NCBI GenBank assembly: GCA_934662925.1
Contig: CAKUKL010000101.1
Location: 1-5,983, forward strand
Direction: 5' to 3'
From: an uncultured Oscillospiraceae bacterium
GTDB lineage: Bacteria; Bacillota; Clostridia; Oscillospirales; Oscillospiraceae
Length of the DNA: 5,983 nt
Shown here: piece by piece, positions 1 to 5,983 of the stretch
Numbering within the stretch: position 1 is the stretch's first letter
How the letters are laid out: every line of letters begins with the position of its first letter
The notes under the pieces: generated by a model
What the model was told of the DNA's origin: nothing
What the model saw: only the letters and a program-made list of their open reading frames with translations
Database searches by the model: none
Program-made: the position numbers and the translations under genes

Positions 1-1
1 G

Positions 2-709
2 GAGGGCCCCTCCGTGGGCGTGGTGGTTCTGGCCTGCATCGCGGCGCTGCTGGTGGGCCTGCTGTGCGGCGCGGTGAACGCCCTGCTGGTGGCCCGGGTG
101 GGCATCGCCCCCATGCTGGTCACGCTGGGCACCATGAACCTGTTCAACGGCATGGGCGTGGTGTTGACAAAGGGCTCCGCCCTCAGCGGCTTCCCGGAGA
201 GCTTCCTCGCCATCGGAAACGGCAAGGTGCTGGGCGTTCCCGTCCCGCTGCTGCTGTTTGTGCTGGCCACGGTCATTCTGGCCTTTTTCCTGAACCGGAC
301 CAAGCTGGGCTATAAGCTGTGCATTTACGGCTCCAACCCGGTGGCGTCCTTCTTCTCGGCCATCAACAACATCCGGGTCGTGTCCGTCACCTATATCATG
401 AGCGGCTTCGTCTCCGCCATCGCCGGCCTCATCATGGTCAGCCGGGTGAACACCGCCAAGGCCGACTTCGGCTCGTCCTACGGCCTTCAGGCGCTGCTGG
501 TGGCGGTGCTGGGCGGCGTGAATCCCAGCGGCGGCAGCGGCAAGGCCGCGGGTATTTTCATCGCCATCGTCACGCTGCAGTTCCTGTCCAGCGGCTTCAA
601 CCTGCTGCACGTCAGTTCCTTCCTGAAGGATCTGGCCTGGGGCGTTCTGCTGGTGTTCGTGATGGTGCTCAATGTGGTCAGCGCCCGGCGCAAGGCGAAA
701 AAGGAGTAA
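2..709 (+). CDS. Sugar ABC transporter permease, RbsC-like (5' truncated)
   Basis: This is the C-terminal 235 residues of an inner-membrane permease of the BPD_transp_2 family (RbsC/XylH/AraH type), which forms the channel of an ABC importer for monosaccharides or related compounds. The frame is open to the window edge, so the start lies upstream; family members have about 310-340 residues, so roughly 80-100 are missing. The visible part is strongly hydrophobic with several membrane segments. It has the family's G..NALLV element followed by LVTLGTMNLFNGMGVVLT, a RTKLGYKLCIYGSNPVAS loop that matches the usual RT.fGr.iyaiG.N.. pattern, and a late cytoplasmic loop AVLGGVNPSGGSGKAAG that fits the ATPase-contact region. 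It ends in a basic tail, ARRKAKKE. The M42 hydrolase gene begins 3 nt after its stop. The substrate cannot be read from the sequence; the kinase downstream suggests a pentose, pentulose or sugar conjugate. The partner ATPase and binding protein are expected just upstream. Family assignment is firm, substrate unknown. Confidence 0.93.
   Translation, partial: EGPSVGVVVLACIAALLVGLLCGAVNALLVARVGIAPMLVTLGTMNLFNGMGVVLTKGSALSGFPESFLAIGNGKVLGVPVPLLLFVLATVILAFFLNRTKLGYKLCIYGSNPVASFFSAINNIRVVSVTYIMSGFVSAIAGLIMVSRVNTAKADFGSSYGLQALLVAVLGGVNPSGGSGKAAGIFIAIVTLQFLSSGFNLLHVSSFLKDLAWGVLLVFVMVLNVVSARRKAKKE
701..706 (+). promoter_or_regulatory. Ribosome binding site of the M42 hydrolase gene
   Basis: AAGGAG lies 6 nt before the ATG at 713 and overlaps the last codons of the permease gene. 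It supports 713 as the start and points to coupled translation. Confidence 0.8.
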
Positions 710-712
710 CGT

Positions 713-1810
713 ATGGAACTGAATGAAAGAAAACAGCTTCTGATGGAATACATGGCCATCCCCCGGGTCTCCGGCTATGAGGGCCCCATGGCCCGCCGTC
801 TGCGGGACGATCTGGCCCCGTGGGCGGACGAGGCGTACATCGACCGGGTGGGCAACGTCATCTCCGTGTTCCGGGGAACGGACGAGCAGGCCCCCTCCGT
901 CATGGTGTTCGCCCATATGGATACCATCGGCTATATCATCACCTATATCGACCCTGACGGCTTCATCAAGGTGGACCGCATGGGCGGCGTACCGGAGAAG
1001 GCCGTGGCCAGCTCCGCCGTCCGGGTGGGCACGGAGGATGGCCGCTGGGTGGACGGCATCATCGCCGCCAAGTCCTACCACGTCCAGACCGCCGAGGAGA
1101 AAAACCGGGCGGATACGCTGGCGAAAATGTACATCGACATCGGCGCTCATTCCCGGGAAGAGGTCCGGGCACAGGGCATCGAGGTGGGCTGCCCGGTGTC
1201 CTACCGGCCCATCGCCTTCGAACTGCTCAACGACCGCATCTGCGGGAGCTATCTGGATGACGCCTCCGGCATGGTCACCATGGTGGAGACCGCCCGTCTG
1301 CTCCACGATACGCCCCACGCCGCCACTGTCTATCTGGTGGGCACCGTGTGGGAGGAATTCAACGCCCGGGGGGCCATGATGGCCGCCCGCAGCACCCATC
1401 CGGGCATGGCCGTCTGCCTGCTTGGCCCCGGCGCGGGGGACACCCCCGACCTGAAGGGCACTACCAACGTGGTCATGGAGGGCGGCCCCGCCGTCACCCT
1501 CTTCAACTTCCACGGCAAGGGCACCCTCAACGGCTGCGTGGCCCACAAGGGCATGTACGAGCTTATCAAGCGCGCCGCCGCGGCGGAGGGGCTCGACCTC
1601 CAGCGCAGCGCGGGCCGGGGCGCTCTGTCCGACACGGCCTATATCCAGCTGGAGGACGAGGGCATCCCCTGCCTTGACATGGGCTGCCCAGACCGGTACA
1701 GCCACTCCCCCTACGAGTGCCTGTCTCTGAAGGATCACGCCGCTACCGGGCGGCTGCTCTACCGCTTCCTGATGTCCGTGGGCGCACAGTTCGCCCTGGA
1801 CCGGTACTGA
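713..1810 (+). CDS. M42 family metallopeptidase-like hydrolase (FrvX/SgcX type)
   Basis: This 365-residue protein belongs to peptidase family M42 (co-catalytic two-metal aminopeptidases; homologues in sugar operons are called FrvX or SgcX). Length is normal for the family. Motifs in order: AHMDTIG (67-73) with metal ligand His68 and Asp70; MYIDIGAHSREEV (139-151), the family's iDiGa.s.eE segment; GSYLDDASGM (178-187) with bridging ligand Asp182; TVWEEF (211-216) with the catalytic and ligand Glu pair 214/215; DTAYIQ (307-312); and DRYSHS (327-332) with ligand His331. No signal peptide is seen, so it should be cytoplasmic. The odd point is the segment CLLGPGAGDTP (235-245): relatives have Asp as a metal ligand six residues before the D of DTP, but here that position is Leu237. 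The enzyme may therefore differ in metal content or chemistry. Placement between a sugar permease and a sugar kinase argues against general peptide turnover and for hydrolysis of an imported sugar conjugate, though that is inference. The start at 713 has a good AAGGAG. Confidence 0.9.
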   Translation: MELNERKQLLMEYMAIPRVSGYEGPMARRLRDDLAPWADEAYIDRVGNVISVFRGTDEQAPSVMVFAHMDTIGYIITYIDPDGFIKVDRMGGVPEKAVASSAVRVGTEDGRWVDGIIAAKSYHVQTAEEKNRADTLAKMYIDIGAHSREEVRAQGIEVGCPVSYRPIAFELLNDRICGSYLDDASGMVTMVETARLLHDTPHAATVYLVGTVWEEFNARGAMMAARSTHPGMAVCLLGPGAGDTPDLKGTTNVVMEGGPAVTLFNFHGKGTLNGCVAHKGMYELIKRAAAAEGLDLQRSAGRGALSDTAYIQLEDEGIPCLDMGCPDRYSHSPYECLSLKDHAATGRLLYRFLMSVGAQFALDRY

Positions 1811-1813
1811 GCC

Positions 1814-3280
1814 ATGAGAAGCTGCGTACTGGGTCTGGACGGCGGAACGGGGAGCATGCGGGCCTTTCTGTTCGACCGGGCGGGGGAGGTGCTTGGCTCC
1901 GGCTCCCACGCCTACGACACCGCATACCCTCAGCCCGGCTGGGCGGAGCAGCGGCCGGAGGACTGGATCGACGCCGTCCGCGGCAGCGTGAAGGCCGCCC
2001 TGTCCGGCGCGGCCGGGGCAGATGTGGCCGGGCTGTGCGCCGCCACCACCAGCTGCACGGTGGTGTGCTGCGACGGGGACGGCAGCGCTCTCGCCCCCGC
2101 CATTTTATGGATGGACGTGCGGGCCTCGGCGCAGATGCACGCCGTTCTGGAGCAGACCGGGCAGTCCATCTCGGCGGAGACATTTCTGTGCAAGGCCCTG
2201 TGGATCAAGGAAAACCGGCCCGACCTCTGGGCCCGCACCCGCGTTCTGTGCGAATATCAGGACTATCTCAACCACTGGCTGACGGGGGAGTGGTGCTTCA
2301 GCGCCAACACCGCCTGTAACTGGGGGTACAACAACCGGAAAAAGAGCTTTGATCTGGACTTTCTCCGGGCCGTGGGGCTGGAGGATATGACCGATAAGGT
2401 CCCCGCCCGGGCGGTCAGCGCCGGGGAGGTCGTCGGCGCCCTCGCCGCCGAAGCGGCGCAGCCCCTTGGCCTGCCCGCCGGCATCCCCGTGGTGCAGGGC
2501 GGCATCGACAGCTCCATCGGTATGCTGGGCATGGGTACCGTGCGCCCGGGCAGCCTTTCGCTGATGACCGGCTCGTCCAATCTGGCCATGGCGGTGACGG
2601 AGGAGCCGCTGTTCGTCTCCGCCGACGCGGTGAACAGCGGGCCGGACTTCCTGCTGCCGGGATATTACACCAGCGTGCAGGGGCAGGCGGCCAGCGGCTC
2701 CGTCCTGCGTTGGTTCCGCCGGGAATTCTGCAGGGATCTGGGCATGGACAGCCTGCCGGAGCTGGACCGGGCGGCGCAGGCCGTGCCCCCCGGCAGCGGC
2801 GGCGTTCTGCTGCTGGACTACTGGCAGGGCAACCGCTGTCCTCACAACGACCCCGACGCCTCCGGCGTCATCGCGGGCATCACCATGAACACCACCCGGG
2901 AGCAGATCTACCGCGCCGTGCTGGAGGGCGTGGCCTACGGCACCCGGGACGTGCTGGACGCCTTCGCCCAAAAGGGCTACCCCGTGGAAAAAATCAACGT
3001 CTCCGGCGGCTTCACCCGGTCGGAGATTTTCATGCAGATCTACGCCGACGTGTGCGGCGTACCCTTCTTAGTCACGTCGGACCACTCGGTGGCGCTGGGC
3101 GCGGCCATCCTGACGGCCTACGCCCTCGGGTGGCATCCTTCTATCCCCAAGGCGGCGGACGCCATGGTCCGCTGCCGCCGGGTCGTGTTCCCGGACGAGG
3201 AGGCCAGTGCGGTGTATGACGAGGGCTTCCGCCGCTATAAGGGGCTGTACCGCGGCCTGAAAAATGAAAAAATATTCTGA
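1814..3280 (+). CDS. FGGY family carbohydrate kinase, ribulokinase-like
   Basis: This 488-residue cytoplasmic enzyme should transfer the gamma-phosphate of ATP to a sugar hydroxyl. The N-terminal FGGY domain begins with LGLDGGTGSMR (6-16), the phosphate-binding loop with Asp9, and continues with PGWAEQRPEDW (41-51) and ILWMDVRA (97-104). Asp232 in GGIDSSIGMLGMG (229-241) fits the catalytic base, followed by SLMTGSSN. The C-terminal domain has DYWQGNR (335-341), EQIYRAVLEGVAYGTRDV (363-380), the ATP-binding VSGGFTRSEIFMQIYADV (396-413) and ALGAAILTA (427-435). The W.GNR and IYRA..E..A.G.R patterns resemble L-ribulokinase (AraB) and related pentulose kinases more than glycerol or xylulose kinases as I remember them, but the exact substrate is open. 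The ATG lies 3 nt after the M42 stop and has no clear Shine-Dalgarno sequence, so translation is probably coupled; a later ATG at 1856 would remove the phosphate-binding loop. FGGY assignment is secure; pentulose specificity is tentative. Confidence 0.95.
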   Translation: MRSCVLGLDGGTGSMRAFLFDRAGEVLGSGSHAYDTAYPQPGWAEQRPEDWIDAVRGSVKAALSGAAGADVAGLCAATTSCTVVCCDGDGSALAPAILWMDVRASAQMHAVLEQTGQSISAETFLCKALWIKENRPDLWARTRVLCEYQDYLNHWLTGEWCFSANTACNWGYNNRKKSFDLDFLRAVGLEDMTDKVPARAVSAGEVVGALAAEAAQPLGLPAGIPVVQGGIDSSIGMLGMGTVRPGSLSLMTGSSNLAMAVTEEPLFVSADAVNSGPDFLLPGYYTSVQGQAASGSVLRWFRREFCRDLGMDSLPELDRAAQAVPPGSGGVLLLDYWQGNRCPHNDPDASGVIAGITMNTTREQIYRAVLEGVAYGTRDVLDAFAQKGYPVEKINVSGGFTRSEIFMQIYADVCGVPFLVTSDHSVALGAAILTAYALGWHPSIPKAADAMVRCRRVVFPDEEASAVYDEGFRRYKGLYRGLKNEKIF

Positions 3281-3283
3281 TTC

Positions 3284-3288
3284 GGAGG
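3284..3288 (+). promoter_or_regulatory. sgcQ: Ribosome binding site deciding the sgcQ start
   Basis: GGAGG lies 8 nt before the ATG at 3297. An upstream in-frame ATG at 3264 lies inside the kinase coding region and precedes this site, so it is unlikely to be the true start. Confidence 0.85.
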
Positions 3289-3296
3289 ATTTGAAA

Positions 3297-4100
3297 ATGA
3301 GTTGGCTCAAAGAAGTGCTTGGAACCGAAAAGCCCATCATTGCCATGTGCCACATGCAGGCCATGCCCGGCGACCCCTATTACGATAAGGAAAAAGGCAT
3401 GAAGTGGGTGCTGGAGAAGGCCCGCGAGGACGTGGACGCCCTTCAGGAGGGCGGTGTGGACGCCATCATGTTCAGCAACGAGTACAGCCTGCCGTACCTG
3501 ACCAAGGTCCGCTGCGAGACGGTGGCCGCCATGGCCTGCGTCATCGGTGAGCTGAAGTCCTCCCTGAACATCCCCTTCGGCGTGAACTGCCTGTGGGATC
3601 CCATTGCCTCCCTTGATCTGGCCGCCGCCACCGGGGCGAAGTTCGTGCGGGAGATATTCACCGGCGTGTACGCCAGCGACTTCGGCCTGTGGAACACCAA
3701 CTGCGGCGAAGTGGTCCGCCACCAGCGGGAGATCGGCGCGGAGAACGTGAAGCTGCTGTTCAACATCGTGCCCGAGGCGGCCAAGTATCTGGCGGACCGG
3801 GATATCGAGTCCATCGCCAAGACCACCGTGTTCAACTGCCGGCCCGACGCCCTGTGCGTCAGCGGCGCCACCGCCGGCTCTGCCACCGACCCGGAGACTC
3901 TGCGCCGGGCCAAGAGCGCCGTGGGCGACACCGTGGTGTTCGCCAACACCGGCTGCCGGGTGAACACCATCGAGAACCTGCTGTCCATCGCCGACGGCGC
4001 TGTGGTGGGCACTACCTTCAAGTACGACGGCAAGTTTGAAAACCAGGTGGACGTCCGCCGGGTGAAGGAGTTCATGGACAAGGTCCACTCCTTCCGGTAA
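3297..4100 (+). CDS. sgcQ: SgcQ-like BtpA family TIM-barrel protein
   Basis: This 267-residue protein matches E. coli SgcQ along its whole length as I recall that sequence, starting from the same MSWLKEV N-terminus. Shared blocks include AMCHMQAMPGDP (16-27), DAIMFSNEYSLPYLTKVR (55-72), PFGVNCLWDPIASLDLA (93-109), AKFVREIFTGVYASDFG (114-130), LLFNIVPEAA (153-162), STVFN-like TTVFN (176-180) and DALCVSGATAG (184-194). The family is BtpA/SgcQ, named after a cyanobacterial photosystem I biogenesis factor; its biochemical function is not established to my knowledge. Two C-terminal segments, VSGATAG (188-194) and ADGAVVGTTFK (232-242), look like the paired phosphate-binding loops of phosphosugar-handling TIM barrels, so a phosphorylated substrate is a reasonable inference. 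It is the last gene of the operon, 16 nt after the kinase, and a strong terminator follows. The start at 3297 is chosen for its GGAGG and the SgcQ-like N-terminus; starting at 3264 would add 11 polar residues without counterpart. Confidence 0.93.
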   Translation: MSWLKEVLGTEKPIIAMCHMQAMPGDPYYDKEKGMKWVLEKAREDVDALQEGGVDAIMFSNEYSLPYLTKVRCETVAAMACVIGELKSSLNIPFGVNCLWDPIASLDLAAATGAKFVREIFTGVYASDFGLWNTNCGEVVRHQREIGAENVKLLFNIVPEAAKYLADRDIESIAKTTVFNCRPDALCVSGATAGSATDPETLRRAKSAVGDTVVFANTGCRVNTIENLLSIADGAVVGTTFKYDGKFENQVDVRRVKEFMDKVHSFR

Positions 4101-4124
4101 GCTCCGCCGTATCAAAAGAGAGAA

Positions 4125-4167
4125 CGCCCCGCTCCGCAGCTTATGCCGCGGAGCGGGGCGCTTTTTT
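4125..4167 (+). terminator. Intrinsic terminator after sgcQ
   Basis: A perfect 13-bp GC-rich stem (CGCCCCGCTCCGC at 4125-4137 with GCGGAGCGGGGCG at 4148-4160) is followed by C and six T (4162-4167). The 10-nt loop can close two further G-C pairs (4139-4140 with 4145-4146) around a four-base loop. It lies 24 nt after the sgcQ stop and separates the sugar operon from leuS. The complementary strand offers only a loose pyrimidine tract, so termination in that direction would be weaker. Confidence 0.95.
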
Positions 4168-4248
4168 GCCCTGTTTCGGAATTTTTCCGTCAGTGCGGCC
4201 GAAAACGAAAATTTTATCGTCCCAGCTCCCGCGGCGGCCCTATGAATC

Positions 4249-4258
4249 GTCGGCCGAC
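4249..4258. repeat. 10-bp perfect palindrome next to the leuS promoter
   Basis: GTCGGCCGAC ends 3 nt before the -35 box at 4262. Its core CGGCCGA also occurs at 4196-4202. The position would suit an operator, but a 10-bp palindrome is not rare in GC-rich DNA, so a function is unproven. Nearby lies an imperfect inverted repeat, ACGAAAATTTTATCGT (4205-4220). The rest of 4168-4260 shows no gene or riboswitch that I can recognise. Confidence 0.3.
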
Positions 4259-4261
4259 CCC

Positions 4262-4290
4262 TTGCAATCCCGGCGTTTTTTCGATATAAT
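4262..4290 (+). promoter_or_regulatory. leuS: Sigma-A type promoter of leuS
   Basis: A -35 box TTGCAA (4262-4267) and an exact -10 box TATAAT (4285-4290) are separated by the optimal 17 nt. Transcription would start near 4296-4298, giving a leader of about 50 nt before leuS. That is too short for a T-box riboswitch, which many Firmicutes place before leuS. The promoter follows the sgcQ terminator, so leuS is likely transcribed independently of the sugar operon. Confidence 0.85.
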
Positions 4291-4333
4291 ATCAAAGATT
4301 GTAAAATTGCGGCGCGTGCCGCCTGATTCATAA

Positions 4334-4338
4334 GGGAG
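4334..4338 (+). promoter_or_regulatory. leuS: Ribosome binding site supporting the TTG start of leuS
   Basis: GGGAG lies 8 nt before TTG at 4347. The in-frame GTG at 4338 overlaps this site and would add three residues (VFE), so it is a poorer start candidate. Confidence 0.75.
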
Positions 4339-4346
4339 TGTTTGAA

Positions 4347-5983
4347 TTGAAGTACGATTTTGCCAGCATCGAACCCAAGTGGCAAAAACGCTGGGAGGAG
4401 GCCAAGGTCTACGCCGCCGAGAACAACAGCAGCAAGCCCAAGTTCTACGGCCTTGTGGAGTTTCCCTATCCCTCCGGCCAGGGCCTGCACGTGGGCCATC
4501 CCCGCCCCTACACCGCCATGGACATCATCACCCGGAAAAAGCGGATGGACGGCTGCAACGTGCTGTTCCCCATCGGGTTTGACGCCTTCGGCCTGCCCAC
4601 CGAGAACTACGCCATCAAGAACCACGTCCACCCCGCCAAGGTGACCCACGACAACATCCAGAACTTCACCCGCCAGCTCAAGATGCTGGGCTTCGGCTTC
4701 GACTGGGATCGGGTGGTGGACACCACCGACCCGGACTACTACAAGTGGACCCAGTGGATCTTCCTCCAGCTCTATAAGAAGGGCCTCGCCTACAAGGCCA
4801 CCATGCCCGTGAACTGGTGCACCTCCTGCAAGTGCGTGCTGGCCAACGAGGAAGTGGTGGAGGGCGTGTGTGAGCGCTGCGGCTCCCCCGTCATCCGCAA
4901 GGAGAAGAGCCAGTGGATGCTGAAGATCACCGAGTACGCCCAGCGCCTTATCGACGATCTGGACGACGTGGACTATATCGAGCGCGTGAAGATCCAGCAG
5001 AAGAACTGGATCGGCCGCTCCACCGGCGCGGAGGTCACCTTCAAGGCCACCACCGGCGACGACATCGTGGTGTTCACCACCCGGCCCGACACCCTCTTCG
5101 GCGCCACCTACATGGTGCTCTCCCCGGAGCATGCGCTGGTGAAGAAGTGGATGGAGGACGGCCTGCTGAACAATTCCGCCGACGTGGCCGCCTACCAGAA
5201 GGCCGCCGCCTCCAAGTCCGACCTTGAGCGCACCGAGCTGAACAAGGAAAAGACCGGCGTGAAGCTGGACGGCGTCCGGGGCGTGAACCCGGTGAATGGC
5301 CGGGAGATCCCCATCTTTATCTCCGACTACGTCCTGTCCACCTACGGCACCGGCGCCATCATGGCCGTTCCCGCCCACGATGACCGCGACTGGGAGTTTG
5401 CCAAAAAGTTCGGCTGCGACATCATCGAGGTGGTGTCCGGCGGCGAGGACGTGCAGAAGGCCGCCTTTACCGCCAAGGACGACACCGGTATTCTGGTCAA
5501 CTCCGACTTCCTTAACGGCCTGACCGTCAAGGACGCCATCCCCGTCATCACCAAATGGCTGGAGGAGCAGGGCATCGGCAAGGCCAAGGTCAACTACAAG
5601 CTCCGCGACTGGGTGTTCTCCCGCCAGCGCTACTGGGGCGAGCCCATCCCCATGATCTGGTGCGACAAATGCGGCTGGCAGCCCATGGACGAGAAGGACC
5701 TGCCCCTGCTGCTCCCCGATGTGGAGAGCTACGAGCCCACCGACGACGGCGAATCCCCCCTGTCCAAGATGACCGACTGGGTGAACACCACCTGCCCCTG
5801 CTGCGGCGGCCCCGCCCGGCGGGAGACGGACACCATGCCCCAGTGGGCCGGTTCCAGCTGGTACTTCCTGCGGTATATGGACCCCCACAACGACAAGGCG
5901 CTGGCGTCCAAGGAGGCGCTGGACTACTGGTCCCCGGTGGACTGGTACAACGGCGGCATGGAGCACACCACCCTGCACCTGCT
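4347..5983 (+). CDS. leuS: Leucyl-tRNA synthetase (3' truncated)
   Basis: LeuS charges tRNA-Leu with leucine in the cytoplasm. The frame is open from a TTG start to the window edge and gives 545 of the roughly 800-870 residues usual in bacteria. The N-terminus [16 protein letters not shown] is typical. The catalytic domain has [18 protein letters not shown] (39-56) with the HIGH signature as HVGH (48-51), then [19 protein letters not shown] (75-93). A zinc-type module carries Cys158, Cys161, Cys175 and Cys178. The CP1 editing domain has [13 protein letters not shown] (243-255) and [19 protein letters not shown] (334-352) with the editing-site Asp345. Next come [17 protein letters not shown] (419-435), a second Cys set (439, 442, 483, 486) and [11 protein letters not shown] (502-512). 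The KMSKS loop and anticodon-binding domain lie beyond the window. The [10 protein letters not shown] variant of the usual PAEN.A block is, to my memory, common in clostridial LeuRS. The gene has its own promoter and a GGGAG site. Confidence 0.97.
   Translation, partial: MKYDFASIEPKWQKRWEEAKVYAAENNSSKPKFYGLVEFPYPSGQGLHVGHPRPYTAMDIITRKKRMDGCNVLFPIGFDAFGLPTENYAIKNHVHPAKVTHDNIQNFTRQLKMLGFGFDWDRVVDTTDPDYYKWTQWIFLQLYKKGLAYKATMPVNWCTSCKCVLANEEVVEGVCERCGSPVIRKEKSQWMLKITEYAQRLIDDLDDVDYIERVKIQQKNWIGRSTGAEVTFKATTGDDIVVFTTRPDTLFGATYMVLSPEHALVKKWMEDGLLNNSADVAAYQKAAASKSDLERTELNKEKTGVKLDGVRGVNPVNGREIPIFISDYVLSTYGTGAIMAVPAHDDRDWEFAKKFGCDIIEVVSGGEDVQKAAFTAKDDTGILVNSDFLNGLTVKDAIPVITKWLEEQGIGKAKVNYKLRDWVFSRQRYWGEPIPMIWCDKCGWQPMDEKDLPLLLPDVESYEPTDDGESPLSKMTDWVNTTCPCCGGPARRETDTMPQWAGSSWYFLRYMDPHNDKALASKEALDYWSPVDWYNGGMEHTTLHL

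Noticed and set aside
1717..2319. A 200-codon plus-strand frame spanning the M42 and kinase junction
   Set aside because: It is an out-of-frame reading of two well-supported genes, rich in Arg and Gly as expected for a shifted frame in GC-rich DNA.
2105..2971. A 288-codon open frame on the minus strand
   Set aside because: It lies wholly opposite the FGGY kinase, whose motifs are clear throughout, and its translation is low-complexity and has no family signature.
4177..4189. Small inverted repeat CGGAA-TTT-TTCCG as a second terminator
   Set aside because: The stem is only 5 bp and is not followed by a T tract, and the strong terminator lies directly upstream.
4168..4346. T-box or other riboswitch before leuS
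   Set aside because: Only about 50 nt separate the predicted transcription start from the start codon. I see no T-box sequence, specifier stem or antiterminator, and the only terminator precedes the promoter.
4534..4926. Zinc-type cysteines and unusual HVGH/PTEN blocks as signs of a paralogue rather than leuS
   Set aside because: The order of catalytic, zinc and editing motifs is complete for LeuRS, and these variants fit my recollection of clostridial LeuRS. They are not anomalous.
3141..5978. A 945-codon open frame on the minus strand
   Set aside because: It runs opposite to leuS, sgcQ and the end of the kinase gene and crosses the terminator and promoter. Its translation is rich in G, A, V, L and H with no recognisable domain. 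Long stop-free antisense frames are common opposite GC-rich genes.

Overview
The window suggests a GC-rich Firmicute, most likely a gut clostridium of the Oscillospiraceae type (Flavonifractor or Lawsonibacter-like). This is inferred from strong G/C bias at third codon positions, Gram-positive Shine-Dalgarno sites (AAGGAG, GGAGG, GGGAG), a sigma-A type promoter with an exact TATAAT box, and a LeuRS of the form I associate with clostridia. All genes lie on the plus strand. I see no mobile element, CRISPR array, tRNA or rRNA.

Positions 1-4100 hold the 3' part of a tightly packed catabolic operon. In order it has a truncated RbsC-type sugar ABC permease (2-709), an M42 family metallopeptidase-like hydrolase (713-1810), an FGGY carbohydrate kinase of ribulokinase-like type (1814-3280), and a very clear homologue of E. 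coli SgcQ (BtpA family TIM barrel, 3297-4100). Gaps are 3, 3 and 16 nt. A strong intrinsic terminator closes the operon at 4125-4167. The ATPase and binding protein of the transporter, and the operon promoter, should lie upstream of the window.

Positions 4168-4346 are a short intergenic stretch with a near-consensus promoter (TTGCAA, 17 nt, TATAAT) and a 10-bp palindrome next to its -35 box. From 4347 to the window end runs the first 545 residues of leuS (leucyl-tRNA synthetase), which starts with TTG and is cut by the window edge.

The operon reads as import of an unphosphorylated sugar or sugar conjugate, possible hydrolysis by the M42 enzyme, phosphorylation by the FGGY kinase, and further conversion of the phosphosugar by SgcQ. 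The interesting point is the pairing of SgcQ with an M42 hydrolase. The same pairing occurs in the poorly characterised E. coli sgc locus, where the transporter is a phosphotransferase system. Here an ABC permease plus a kinase seems to stand in for it, which suggests that SgcQ works on a phosphorylated sugar. The M42 protein also appears to lack one classical metal ligand. leuS is a separate housekeeping unit with its own promoter.
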